Part shown: one piece after another, positions 24,501 to 39,500 of the stretch | Layout: each line of letters begins with the position of its first letter | How positions within the stretch are numbered: position 1 is the first letter of the stretch | Assembly (NCBI GenBank): GCA_030549495.1 | Contig: JAUIRK010000549.1 | Location: 62,001 to 126,000 of the forward strand | From: Nectonema munidae | Taxonomy: Eukaryota > Nematomorpha > Nectonematoida > Nectonematidae | Length of the DNA stretch: 64,000 bases | Reading direction: 5' to 3' | Position numbers and translations under genes: made by a program | The notes under the pieces: model-generated | What the model saw: only the letters and a program-made list of their open reading frames with translations | What the model was told of the DNA's origin: nothing | Databases searched by the model: none

Positions 24501-27500
24501 AACATATGAGTATAATGGATAATAGTATATAAATTCAATTATTAAGATTATTTTATTTATATTAAACCAAAGTTTTATTTAGAATTTTTCACAAAGATTT
24601 TTAAAATAATAATTACAACTTTGATCAAAATATGAGTTCAAAAAATTCAAGTTTAAAAACTGAAAGCAAAAAATTTATATAGCAAAAGAATTTTACCTAT
24701 AATTCAAAGCAAAAAAGAAAGGGAAGTATTCCCTTATTGGAGTCTATTTCAAAGCTAATCAGAATGCCAACTAATTGTCAAATTCTAGGGAACTTCAAGT
24801 TTTTATACGGTCAAATGAAGAGTAAAGAAGAGAGAATTAAGCATATATTGGGTGAGATTCAGTATCTTTGGGATCATACATTAAATTTTCCTCTACTTTC
24901 GAAATCTCAAATCAGAAAAAAGCTCGGGAATCTCATCCAATTAGAGATAAAAAACAGAAAGAGACAATCCGAAAAATTCGTATCAGTCATTCTTCCGCAA
25001 GTATTTGATGTAACAAATGTCACAGGTTTTTGGAAGTGCAAGGAAGACAAGGTTTTTTACGAAACACAAATTCAAAGCCGAGGAAAAGTAGGATATTCTA
25101 CGTTAAGAGAGGCTCCTTCAACCTCCATTCATCCAAGTAAAAAATATTCAATTCAAAACCCGATTTCCCATAATTCTTCTCAGGTTGAAGATAATTCAAG
25201 CTTTTCAAACGACGAAGTTTCACCTTTTTCACCATCATCATCATCATCATCATCATATTCTTCTTCATGTTCTTCTTCTTTTTCTTCCTTTTCTTCATCG
25301 TCTAAACTACAAGAGCCTAAGTTTAAAAGAGGTTCAACAAAAACAGCAAGCGTTTTATTTTATAAGAATAGTGTTTCAACAAACAAAGCGCATCAAATTC
25401 TCACAACAATTAGAAACGAAGGCTTAGATATTTCAGTTCCAACGCAATCTTCTATATGGAAAAAAGTGATCAAAGATGGAAGAGCAATGAAATCGAAGAT
25501 TTTGAATTTTTTGATGAACACTAGCGATTCTTTTTGTTTACAGTTTGACGGAAAGAAGTTAAAAGGAGTAGAACACCAAGTTGTTCTTCTAAAAAATCAG
25601 AATTACGAGATGAAACTTGGAATCTTGAAATGTGAATCTGAATCTGCTAGGGCTATTTTTAAAGAAATGGAAAAGCTGATTGATAATTACAATGTTTGGA
25701 AAAATATATCTATGATCATTTGCGATACGACAGCAACCAACACTGGTCGTCATGGTGGAGTAATAAAAATGCTGAAAGATAGAGTTTCTGAACTTGGTTA
25801 TCCTGAACCACAATACATCGGCTGCCAACATCACGTATTGGATTTGATATTAAAACACGTCCTAAATTATTATTTTCAGGATAAATCAACAAAACCACAA
25901 CTAAATTATTTTTTTGTTGATGCTATTATGAATAATTATGCTAACCTGCAAAGAGACTATAATTTCTCAGCTTTAGATGAAACGCCACAATATCAAAATC
26001 CTGGTTGGCGTGATGACTTTAAATTTTTGTACGAGTTGTGTATGGCTTTTAATCATTTCAAACATACATCTAAGCTGCCATGTATTAAGTGGAGAAAATT
26101 GCCAAGTCTTTATCAAGCAAGATGGAACTCTAGAGGAATTTATGCCTTGATGGCCTTTTTTCTTTTACCTAAATATCGTGATTTGCTTTACATACCATGT
26201 GATTTCATATCAACTTACTGGGCGCAAGCGTGGTTCCACTCTCAACACTATGATGACGAGGTATATCAAAAACTGTTAACTGGAGTCGAAACAGTGAGGT
26301 GTAACAAAGCATTGAACTGTCAATACACACTGGAAGAACGAAGAATCAAAATTAGACATTTCCAGGAGTAACCAAAACGCCGAAAGAGCGGTAAAATTAA
26401 TGGAAGAGCTGTATAAAAATTCAAAAAAAATTGATTACCTGAACATGAAGTTTATTGGAAAAAATAACTTTTAACTGTTTTCATATTTTTTAACAATAAA
26501 TTTTTATTTATTCTTTCAGGGAAAATTTTTTCCTAATAATAAAAGTTTGCACTTTTTGATGATCAAATTTATAAGTACTTTTTCATACTTTCACTGACAT
26601 GAGAGCGCGAGGTTTTGTTTTTATTTACAAAAAAGCTTAATAAAATCTTTATTTATGCCTAAAAACTCATCTTTTTGGCATGGTGTCAGAAAAAATTTTT
26701 TTTAAGGAATTACCCAAATGATATAGAATATATAATGAAAGATTTATTTGTTACAATTAACATTAAAAAAGATCTAGCTATTTGAAACAATTATGTACAT
26801 CTTATTTTTTAATGTATCAATAAATAATAATTTGTAACATGTTTATACGAATACTAAATACTTACTGTACTGCTTATTAGTACAACCATTGGAAATGTAA
26901 AAAGAATAAAAAATGATTAAATTGCTAAATACTTTATAAAAACTTCAATGATACAAAAAAATATAGGAACTTTTATAAAGGTAAAGGTACCTGGGGTGTT
27001 TTCATCGAGAAGGCACAATTGCGCCGCTTGTATCGAACTATGAGGAAAACAGGCTTGATGCGGGATCGAACCCAAGACCTTGAGTTACCGAATCCTGCAT
27101 CTAACCAACCCTACTCACGTCCCCTAATATAATGAAGATGAAAAATTGACTTTCGTTTTTACGATCATTCAACAAGTCCATTCTTTTGAATGAAGGTTGA
27201 TTTCAACGAAGGATATTTAACTAAAGACAGTATAAACTCTATTATTGAACATCTCTGAATATTGATCACTTTTCTTTGTCTCCATTTATTCTTGAAAACG
27301 AGTGTAACCTTTATATAGGAAACAACTCTACATAATGAACACTTTAATTGACACCAATGCCTGTTCAATTTAGAAAGGTTTTACTGAATACACTATTGTG
27401 GATGTTGCCATCTAAGTATGTAGTTAAGAGCTTACCTTAATTTCAGCGAAGGTTTTTTCAGTGCGAAATATACTCACTCTACCATCGATTCTCTAATCTG

Positions 27501-30500
27501 ACTAACTAATCAAATGGCTGTTTAACAATTTACCAGCAACTAACTTCGCTGGCTCTGAAATTACAGATGAGAGTTTTTTTTACTTACCCATGTAAGTATT
27601 TAAGAATAGATTGGTGTTAGCTCAAGCCGATATCTAGGCACTGATCAAATGCACAGAATTTAATTTCGCTCAAAACGAATTTGCTTCGTAATATGAATTC
27701 ATTTAATTAAACGATTGGACCCGTTTTAACTCAAAATAGGACGCGTTAGTAAATACTAGATAAGGAATTCTTCAATTAGAATATTTTGAAATTGTGAAGA
27801 AGAATAAAAAAAGTATTTAGAGGTTCTGAAGATTAACAATTTTCTACAAAAATTTTTGGTGTAAAAATAATATGGACGAATTGATTTACTTTCATATTAA
27901 TTTATATTTCATATATTTTCGTTATTTTCAAGAGTCAACAAACAAATGATATATTCATCTGATGAGTCCGAAGATGAAAAAGAAAAAAAAGAAGAAACAG
28001 AAAAAGAATTTTTATCTTCACCGGTTTCTTTAAAATAATTTACTTCATTCCTTTCAAAATATAAGTAATTTTTTAGAAACGATGTAAAACAGATTTAGAG
28101 AAGTTTAAATCTCCAAAATGCTTTTTATCGGATTCTGCAAATGATACAATATCTCCTCTTCAGAATTCTCCCCTCGAAAAATTAGATTCGACCCCTAAGC
28201 GAACTTCCCAACAGTGCAAATTAAAGTCACTTCTTTCTAAAGTGATTTATTTTTATACTCATTGCTTCCCTATCAAAACAGACACAATCTTATTTACCGT
28301 GTTTCCTTAAAAAAGGCGATGCTTATTATTCTAGAACCAGGAATGGATTTTAGAACCAGGAATGGTGGGTGGGTGAAGGTGCGATTCAATCTCTTATTTT
28401 TTTAGGCCCTTTTTATATAAAAATATAAAATATAAGCACTAAAATCTTATTTTATTAAAACCTTGTTATGCTTTTCTATAATAACTTCAAAATATTGAAC
28501 CTCATTTCTTTTTACTAACATCTATGATGATATTACTAATATAGTTGACACAGTTTTGAGCAGATATCAGATATCTATCTAATTCTTAAGGACCCATTTG
28601 GATATCCTGCAGTATAATAATAAACACTAGCAAATTGGACTGGTTTACTTATAAAAATGACAAAAAAATCGTTAAAAGCTGTTGAAAACCTCAAGCTTTT
28701 GGACAAGGGATCAAAACTGGTTTTGTAGAGTTGTAGTTAAGTTCTTTACCATATTCCTACTGAGTTATGAATAAACAGTTTCTACATTATTCATATTGAA
28801 ATGGATAAGATGGAGGTAAGAGAATTTTCTTTTTGTATCCTCAGGTTTATTCGGGTAATTTTTATCATTTAATATTTTCTTATAATTTTTCAATTGAGGC
28901 TTTTCACATTTATTGTGTTTAAAGATTTTTAAACTTTTTTTACTAAAAATTTCTATATCTTTTGGTATCTTCCGGTTTCTTCCAATAAAAAGTCAGACCC
29001 TTTAAAAATTAATTACTGCCATTTAAAATCAACTCAAAAATGATTTAATTGATGTGAAAGGTGAAAGATATATCTTCTAAGATCTTCATAATGATATATT
29101 AACAGAAAAATAATTAAATTTAGGAATATATTATTTTTTAAAACACATGATATTATAACCAAATTTTGACGTTTTATTTTTATATTATTGAAATATTTTT
29201 TTAAAATTATTTCTGTACTTTAGTGAAAAAAAGATTGTATATATGGCTGTGGCTACAACTTTTTAATCCTATCCTAACTAAATGCTGACGACATAAAACT
29301 AAAATTTTTCCATGCTGTGTAAATTTAATAAATACTAGATATTTCCAAAATTTTTAGATGACTGGAAAATTTAACTATATAAACCTCAGGATTCAAAGAT
29401 CATTTATTTTTCAATACTATATATCCTATTAAGGCGTTTTTCTGTTCTGTTTCAAAGCCGATTGTATAGAAAGGGTACCCGCGACCTAGATTTTTCGATG
29501 GCTCTCGCACTATTAACAATATAGTATATATATTAAATGTTTTGTTTTTTGAGTGAAAAATATGTTTCATAACCTCGTTTTAAAAATTTTCAATGATTTC
29601 TACCAAAACTCAATGCCTGATTTTTAAAAATCTAGTTAAAATCAATCAATTTTTAGCGGTTTTCATATACCGTTGAGTATTGTGATACTTTTGTTTTGGA
29701 GTCAATTATTATTCTGTCCAGGTTTTTATACTGGAAGTTTTATTTATCATATTCTTTTTTGAATACTTATACGTTATGAGAATGCGTCAAAATTATTTTT
29801 ACATTCATTTTTAAACTCTTAAGGGAATGGCCTTAATAAATTCAATTTGTTAGTTTTGTTCCTAAGATTAAAATGTGTATCATTAGTTGTGTATTGCTTT
29901 CTTCAATTTTTTCAGAAAGAGTGTGATAAGGAAAATTTCAAAGAAGAAGCTGCTCTTAAATTTGCTCATGAAAAGTTAGACTGGCTCAAACCTGATAAAA
30001 TTAGGTAAATTTGATTTTGAAATTCATTTCTTTTATTTCTTTAATCCCTTTTTTCATGATTTTAATATTTTCAAAAAGTTGTAACTTTCTAAACCTTTTG
30101 ATTCCATTCCGTTCTTTCAATATTTTACACTTCTCTGTTGAAATAGCTTAAATCATATTTTTTCTCATGATAAAGAAACACAATCAAACTTAAGTGTTTT
30201 GTAAAGGTATTGGAAATCAGAGATTCGTGTAAGGAACATAATTAAAATGAATATCTTTAATACATTGAGGTGTAATGCTTTTCATTTAATAATAATTTGT
30301 GAGAAGAATAAGGTTTAGCCTATAATTTAAGCCATTCTTTCGAACTACGAAATTTAGCTTTATTTGAACTTTTTTCTACTTATTCCAACAATTGTTTTTT
30401 ATATTTTTCTGTCAATTCCACAAGATTTTTCTGTTTTCTCGTTGTTAATTAACTTTTTTCACAATGATAGTAAAACAATTTATAAAAAAAAATTGATGGT

Positions 30501-33500
30501 TGAAAATATTTTGAAAGCTGGTTTTAATATTACTTATTTTCCTTGTAAATGGTCTTTTTATTTTATTTTTCAATTATTTATGTCTTTTTTCTAAAATATT
30601 TAACAAATTGTGTTATGTTCTTTGTAGAAAGGTATTGATAGTATATATATGCCTTAAAAATTAAAGAAAACCTACTATAATACATAAACTGTTCATCAGT
30701 CTTTTCAAAATAAATCGTTTTTAAAAAAATATTTTATGGTGCTAATCAAAATGTCGAAGGTATAAACTAAGCAAATAATATTTTCAAACCAATTAAGTCA
30801 TGTTGATCGGAAAGTATAAACCTCCCTTTAAGAATTACTCTCGCTTATATTAAGAGGTAACCGTAATTCAGCTTCGGAGTTCATTGTTCATCTAAACAAC
30901 AAAGAGATAAATGATGACTAAATTGCTTTAAAATAAATTTGATTTCTTATAATATTTACATAATACAGTCGAACCTCGATATAACGAACCTTGTTATAAC
31001 GAAATTTTCGATATAACGAAACATTCACTAGTTCCCTTGACCTTGATGTCTCTTATAGGAAAAATCACTTCATTATAACGAACTTCAACATATCAAAATC
31101 CTTAATATAGCGAAATGTAATCACGAACTTTTTGTTGGTATTACATACATGTGCTTAGATTTATTCATCATATCTCTGTCCATTATGTTAGAAAATCTTT
31201 CAATATGTTTTTAGCTGTCTCTCTCCCTCTCTTTCTTTTTGTTCAGTATCTCTCAACACGTTCTCTAATGTCTATATCATTTTTATCATAAAGCTTTGAT
31301 TTCTCTGTTTAGTTTGTCACGCACATCTCTTCATCATCTCAATCATTTTCAACTAAGCTCTGCCACTCTCTTTTCACCATCTGTTAGAAATTTTGCTTCG
31401 TCATTTAAATTTTACATAATCATTGTCAACTTACTTCATTATTATAAATTCTGTACTTCTTTTATCTTCCAACATTGAAAATTGCAAGTTAATTTATTTT
31501 TTCTCTCACTCTAGAAAATTTCATCAAACTTAATTTTTAATGAGTAAAGTACCACCACAAAAACGAAAGCAATTTAACATTTCTGAAAAGAAAAGTATTC
31601 TTAATGAACTTGAAAAAAACAATTTCAAAAAAAATGAAATTGCTAAAAAATACAACATCAGTTGTTCAACTTTATCCACTTTTATTAAAAACAAAGACAA
31701 AATTTTCAATTTTTCTTCTACCAATGCTTCAAAAAGAAGAAGAACAACTAAAGCACAATTTGAAAGTGTTGACAAAGCAACATATGATTGGCTTTTGGAA
31801 GCTAGAGCAGAAGGTATTCCTTTAAGTGGCCCTCTTATTTGTGAAAAGGCAAGGTTTTTTGCTGAAAAGTTCAATTTAGCAAATTTTAAGGCTAGCAATG
31901 GTTGGCTTAGCACGTTTTCCAAAAGATATAATATTTGCTGCAAACGTATATGTGGGGAAGGAAAAAGTCTGCCATTGGAAGATGTTGAAAAGTGGAAAGA
32001 GGAGAAAATCGTTGAAATTTTAGAAGAGTATTCATTAGATAACATATACAACGCTGATGAAACTGCTTTGTTCTATAAAATGATGCCGAACAAAACTTTG
32101 ACTTTTAAAGGTGATTCATGTGTTGGTGGCAAGCACTCAAAAGAAAGATTGACTATACTGTTTTGTTGCAATTCGACTGGAAAAGACATGATCCCTCCAT
32201 TAGTAATAGGAAAATATGCAAAACCACGTTGTTTCAAAGGTTTGAAAAGTTTGCCTTGTGATTATGAAAACAACTCAAAGTCGTGGATGACAAACCCGAT
32301 TTTTTGTCACTGGATAAGTAAATTAAACAATGTAATGAAATTAAAGAAGAGAAAAATTGTTTTATTATTGGACAACTGCACAGCTCATAAAAATATATCA
32401 CTTTATTCCAATATTCGAATAGAATATTTACCCCCCAATTCTACCGCTTTGATTCAGCCTCTGGATCAAGGCATAGTTAGATGTTTCAAAGCCAAGTACA
32501 GAGCAAACCTTGTCAGATATTTTCTGTCAAATGAGGAGAAGCCAAACTTCTCACTTAACATTCTTCAAGCTCTGCATTTATCAGTTTCTTCATGGAACGC
32601 TGTTGATTCATCAATTGTTGCCAATTGCTTCAAGAAATGCGGATTTGCGCTCGATCAAGTTTTTGATTCAGAATGTGATTCTGAAGTTCTATACTCTGAA
32701 GAAACATTGCGTACACTTTATTTAGAGAATAGTTTAAATGAAAAGAAATTGACGAGTTCATTTCAATAGATGAGCATGTTATAACTCATCAAAAAAGAAG
32801 TGATGATGATATTATAAGGGAAGTGGAATTGGATCAGTCATCCAATGTTTATGGGGAGGAGCAATCTGGAGATGAAGACTCAACTAATCCTGAAGAAGCT
32901 GAAAAAAGCAATCTCACTTTAACTGAAGCTAAAGCAATTTCAGCTAAACTTTATCAATATTTGTTGAGAAGAGAAGATTTACCTTCAGAAATTGTTAGGA
33001 GTAGCATTTCGATTTGCGAGTTCCTAGAAAATCTGCACTCTAAAGCATATAAGCAGAAGAAAATAACGCATTATTTCCATTCACATACATAAACTTTCAT
33101 AGCATCATTTTCATAATACAAATAAACGATTTTACCGCATGTACTTTTTCAAATTATTGTAACCTCATTTTAACGAAAGAATAATAAAAGCCCTTGTAAT
33201 TTCGTTATATAAAGATTTCTTATAACGAAGTCTCAATATAACGAAAAAATATTGGGGTCCGTAGGATTTTGTTATATTGAGGTTCGACTGTAACAATAAG
33301 ACACTAAAAATTCAGAAGTATTCTGTAACCAATTATTTGGGTTGCGAAAAATTTTTGTTAAAAGAAAAATCCTTTCTTTTATTTAATACTAAGCCATGTT
33401 TCAGTTTTAGGTTTCGCTTTTCAGTAGCGCCTATACTTGCAGTCCCGCTCACACTCCGGTAGCAATTTGATTTTATTGTCAAAGCTTACCCACGTTTGTC

Positions 33501-36500
33501 TGTCTTAGCTTTACTAGTAAAGTCCTTCCCAGTGGCGTAGCCAGAGGGGGGGGGGGGGGGGGGCAAGGGGGGCAGTGCCCCCCCCCCCCAAATATCAAAT
33601 ATTTTTACTACTTAATTAAAGTTCTTATTTTATTTCCAATATGCTTGCCCCCCTAAATTCCTTGCATGCCCCCCAACTTCCATTTTTTGGCTACGCCACT
33701 TTATAATTCGTGGATCAAACTTCTAAAATTAAAATAATATATATAAAAGTCATAGTGTATCATAGAAATCTCCTACTCCGATTCCAAGTACTTAAATAAT
33801 CCGAAAACATAATAAATTCAACATCAACTCTTCGTTTCCGACTTTGGCTAAAAAAGGCCGATCACTTCATAGTCTTACAAAAGTTAACTTTTTTTCTTTA
33901 TTTATGATACTTGAAAATGTCACCTCCGATTCCGACTTCGACTCCAACTCCCCAACTATATCAATAACACAGCTTTATATGATCACCTCACATCTCAGCG
34001 ATCTTCTTTTGTCAACAATTGCCCTAAATTTGCCGAAGTTTTATTTGAATACTTGATTATATTTTTTAGAGATAAAGAAAAGCGCTTAAAATCGGATGAA
34101 TACTACGAAGAAAGAACCCTGCATGTTCCGCCATCTTTTATGGAGAAGTGTACACCAGGTCATCGCCAATGGTGGAAGATGAAGGCGGATCATTTTGACA
34201 CTGTTTTATTTTTTAAGGTTAACCAGTTTAACCCATTTTAGACCAAGCAAAGCAGACGATATCTAAGAAAAACGCAGACGATTTATATTCAAAGTCGTTG
34301 AAAAAAGCAGACGAAGATGAAATTACTTATGTTCCAAAATAGGAACATTGGTCGTAAATGGGTTAATTACATCTAAAATCTAAACGACTATCAAAATAGA
34401 AAAATATTTTTTATATTAATAGTATGATATTTTTTTTCTTAAGTTTGAAGTGAGATGGATATAAATATGACTTTCCAAAGTTTCAGTGAGTTTATTTATT
34501 AACCCTTTCATGACCAGTGTATCATATATGATACATAAACAATGTTACCTTCGTCTGCTTTTTCAAATAGTTTTGTATATGAATCTTCTGCTTTTTAATA
34601 AATATAGTCTGCTTTTTCTCGTCACGAAGGGGTTAAGCCGTTAACGACCAGAATAATCAGACGATATCTAATGTAAAGCAGAAGATTTGTATTAAAGAGC
34701 TTTGATAAACGCATACGATTTTATTTTTGTAAAGTCGACTATAGTCGACATTGGGCGTTAACGTGGTATTTTTATCGAGGTCAAGTGTGATCTTTTTAAA
34801 TTTTTTTATGCTCTATTTCTGTATTACTTAAATTGAAATGGCATTTGTGCCAAAATGTAGTATTATTTCTAACAAATTACTAAATTTTAGTTACTAAAAT
34901 ACTTTAATTTATACGATTTAAAAATACTATATAAACTTCCAGCTGAAGAAACCACTTAATTGAATCATTAAAGTTGGTCATTGTGAAATCCTTCTCGCAT
35001 AATTAACGTCGAATAAACTCAATCAGGTTTAACTGGAAGGAATTGAGTCTGATCATTATAAACATGTGGTCTCTTATAGACGTTGTTGTTAAAACAGGTT
35101 TGACTGATTATAAACACATAAATCGTCACAATAGCTAATATATAATTTCTGAACATTTTCCATCTATAATAGGAGCTTGTTTATTATTTTTGATCTATAT
35201 CCTTCAAACTATAATTTTGCTCACCTTTTATTTTTTATGTATACGATTTTTTACCATTTTAGGTAGGCAAGTTCTATGAGTTGTATCATATGGATGCAAT
35301 AATAGCGGTTGAACGCCTTGGATTAACATTTATGCGGGGTGAATACGCTCATTGTGGTTTTCCAGAATCATCTTTCGAGAGATATTCAGAAAGGCTTGTA
35401 CACTATGGATATAAAGTTTTTTTTCCAAACTTCCTTTTTATTCTTTTGATATATGTTTTTTTAATTTCAAAGATTGCTAGGATTGAACAAACTGAAACAC
35501 CTCAAATGTTAGAGTCCAGATTGAAGAAAAGCTCTGAAAAATCTTCCAGTAATAATAAGGTTGTTTCTAGAGAAATTTGCAAAATAACGAGCAAAGGGAC
35601 GAATTTGTTTGACCTAAGTAATTAGAATATGTTTGATAAATTTGTTTTAATTTTTCCAAAATTATTATAGATAATCCTGATCCCACATACCTGTATGCTC
35701 TGCTTCAATCCATTGACACCACTGGAAGAGAAATCACTTTTGGTGTTTGCTTTTTTGATCCTTCCTTAGCTGAAATTCGCTTAAAACAATTCAAAGATGA
35801 TTTGTACTTTTCTAGATTGCGCACTCTTTTTTCTCATAATTCTCCAAGTGAGGTATTTTTTGATTTTAACTTACACGTTAAAACTTATCCTTTCCTGAAT
35901 GAATATTTGCTTCTTTCTAGTAACTAGTTTTATTTAATAACTAAACAAAATTTGTTTATTTTTCCAAAAAATTTCTTCTCTTAATGTGAAGTTTTCTTTT
36001 TCATAATCTTCTTCTGTCCTTATCTTGTATTTCATCCTATCCCCTCTCTCTCTCTCTCTCTCTCTCTTCATTTCACTAAATATACCATGAACAAAGATTA
36101 ATATATGTAGCAAATCTTTTAGCCTATCCTTTTCTTCAAATAAGGTTTATTAATCTTCAAAAGCCATACCATTTTATATTTAAATGAAATATAAATATTT
36201 TGGAGCTTATCCTTGATTAAAACACAATCAAAATAATAGAAAAAAGTTTAGTTTTGAATTTCTTGGGAGATTATTCCCTATAGATCAAGCTAACCATTTT
36301 ATGCAAAGCCGGCGACTTTAGTAATTCCTATTTAATTGCATTGAAAGCAAGAGTTCGTTCGCGTTCCCTTTGGGAACATATGTCCTAAATGGGTTAACTA
36401 CATATTCAATAAAAATAAATAACACCCTTGTTTAGTTTCAAGCTTTCAGATTACCAATTGTAGAGTACGTACCATTATGTTAAATCGCAAAAATACTGAA

Positions 36501-39500
36501 TACTTCACTTTTATACAAAATTCTTTTTCTAACTCATTTTAGAGATTTAAGATTTCTGCATTTTACTCGTTAAAGTTTTCAAGCTTAGCATTATAATTAA
36601 TTTTGCAATGAATTGCCATTAATAGTAGTACATTAATATTTTGCTTGCTAGATTCTCGTTGTTTCTTTAAGATCTTTGTTAAAAAGTTTAAGCTGATTAA
36701 TGAGTAAAATGCCTATATATTTAGATAACTCGTAAAATGCCTAAAATCAATACAATCGTATTTATCTGAAAATAAACATTGGTATCTATTGATTGCATTG
36801 AGGTTACATTTATGCATGTTAGTGTTTGAGTAATTAGCAAGAACTGGACTTTAATTTGGATAATTTATATAATTAATTTTTTTGAAATTATTTAGTTTTT
36901 GTTGGAGAATAAAAACCTAAGTTCTTCAACAATTCATATGATTACAGCTCAATTTCCGAGTGCACGCAAGGAATTTTTACGCCCAAATGTAGAATTTTGG
37001 AATTCAAAAAAAACTCTGAAATATTTAGCTGAAACTCCATATTTCAAAAACTCAGATCAAACTAAACTTATTCCGCTACTTGATCAAATGCTCGATGAAG
37101 GTGCATTTTATTTTTACGTTTATAATAAAATGGTGTTTATCAATCTTTTTACGATATCGCCCAAATTTGATCACGTATATTGCTATCTGAATCCACTTCC
37201 ATTATAAAAATTATAATAAATTACATTCTATATATGTGGTTAGTAGTGAAGACTACTCTTTGAGCTTCTCGCATCATCATTATCATGGAATAAAAAACTC
37301 AGTGGTCTTTTTACTCGTAGTGTAAAAAGATTTGGTAAAATTACTTTTGAAAAAACGATACAGTTTTATCAGGAGCTTATATTACAAATAGAATGAAAAT
37401 GTGATATTTAATTCGTAGGCGCACATCTTCAGACAAGGAGAAGGAGCTTTTTATGTTTCAGTTTTTGTGAGTACAAATTTAAAAAATTAATTTTGCCAAA
37501 AAAAGTCCATACTTAAAAGAATTTCTTATAAAAATGAAATACATTGATTTGAATTGTTTTTGAGTAAATACGATTAAAAAATTTTAGCCCCTATAATTAT
37601 AACCCAAAAATTATCGTCTCTATATACAGTGAATATGTTAGCTGAAATATAAGTAATGATGTTGAATTGCACTTTAATTAGACGATCGTTTGGGCCTAAC
37701 AGCAAAGCCTACATTTGATTTGGCTGTGCGGTGTCTTGGCGCTTTAATTTGGTATCTCAAGGCATGCAGGGTTGAGAAGGAAACTTTGTCTTTGCACAAA
37801 ATAAGCGAGTACTCTCTCCCTTCTCTGCACAGTTCTAAAACTCATCAGAAGAATATGATTGTTGATAACACCACGATCAATAATCTCGAGCTTTTCTCCG
37901 ACTCTTCAAATTGTTCTCTGTTCAAGCGCATTGACTATTGCTCAACTGCCTTTGGAAAACGTCTTCTCAAATCCTTTGTTCTCTCTCCTCTCAATGACAT
38001 TGTAGAAATCGAAGAACGCTTGAACGCTATTTCCGAATTGAGAAGTGAACCTCAGCTCGTTTCAGAAGCTCTTCGTCTTTTGAAAAAACTCCCAGACTTG
38101 GAAAAAATGCTTTCTAAAATTCATTCTTTGGGTATTATTTTAAGTTTAACATTCATCATCAGCCTTTTATTTTTGATGTAACAGGCATATTAGAATGTGA
38201 AGATGATCCTAACACACGTGCAATTATATTCCAACAAATTATATACAACCGATCCAAAATTCAAATGTTTATTAATGTGCTGAACTCTTTTGATACTGTT
38301 TTACAAACTGTTGAACTCTTTAAATCTCAAAAAAACAAAATCTCGTATTTTTTATCTTAACAATATTTTTTTTCTATATATCATTGATATTTAAGATCAC
38401 AAATTCTAAGAAAAATTTTGGAGATTTTCAGTTCAGATGACACCAGTGAAGTCAGCATCTGGTCACAAGTCAAGTCAATAGGCGATCACTTCAAAAACTC
38501 TTTTGATCATGAAAGTGCGCTTAAAGAAGGAGCAATTATTCCTAAAAAGGGTTTTTACTAACTTTTTTAAACCTCTTTACTTCATTTTTTGCTCACGCTT
38601 TTAGAATGTACAATTTGAAATATATATTGCCTTTTGAGTATCGTTTGTATTATTCAACAAATTAAGCAGATAACCTATAAAAATGATAACCCATTTTCTC
38701 AGCCTATCATACAATGATCGTCGTCGTCTTTAGCAGCACCATTTACTGGGCATTTGCTTCACTTTGAGATGTGACTCTCCATTGATTCCTATCATTTGCC
38801 AGTGTTATCAAGTGATCGAAGACATAGCATAAAGTGTCTATGGCTAAATCGGTATCCGGACAATTGCCCGACTGACAACTGCCCGATGGACAATTGCCCG
38901 ACTGACAAATGCCCGATGGACATGTGCCCGACAGACCACTGCCCGATAAGACAAGTGCCCGAAAGACAAGTGCCCGATATGTTTGCGATAATTGAATCAA
39001 TAATATGTAAAGTATATGAAATAAAATATGACACAATAATGTAACATTTAATTATTTAAAAATTATTTTATACTGTTATATAACTATTTTCCATGACGAT
39101 AAAAAAATAAAATTTAATGCGCAAGAAGAAGTGATACTACTTAGAAATTTGTTTAAGAACATTATATAGAATTAAAAACTTCCGTGTAGTTAAGTTTTAA
39201 GTAGATTATTTATGAGCCAGCTGCCTAAGCTTCAACATGAAATAATCCAACTACCCGTATATAAATATGCTAAATTTGAGGGTATTTTTTAATTGTACAT
39301 TATTATTCTGTTGCTTTACACAAAAATTTTTGATCTATAAATCTAGAATAAAATTTACTTGTTTTTTCTATTCAATTTAAAATTCATATTTTTTCTATGT
39401 AAGATTTTATATTTTTGATTATTTTTTTATATAAATTTTAATATATTTTGTAATAAAGTCAATTTTTTTCAATTTTTGATTAATAAAAGCAAATTTTTCT

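Noticed and set aside
27958-27985. CTGATGAGTCCGAAGATGAAA, resembling a hammerhead ribozyme core
   Set aside because: It codes for SDESEDEK in MSH6 exon 5, in the correct frame. The bases that would form stem II do not pair, and no stem I or III partner was seen.
31530-32051. 173-residue minus-strand ORF
   Set aside because: Shadow of the Tigger transposase on the opposite strand; no family similarity of its own.
38796-39044. Cys/Pro/Asp-rich ORFs on both strands
   Set aside because: They are translations of the 20-bp terminal array of the MULE, not a protein gene.
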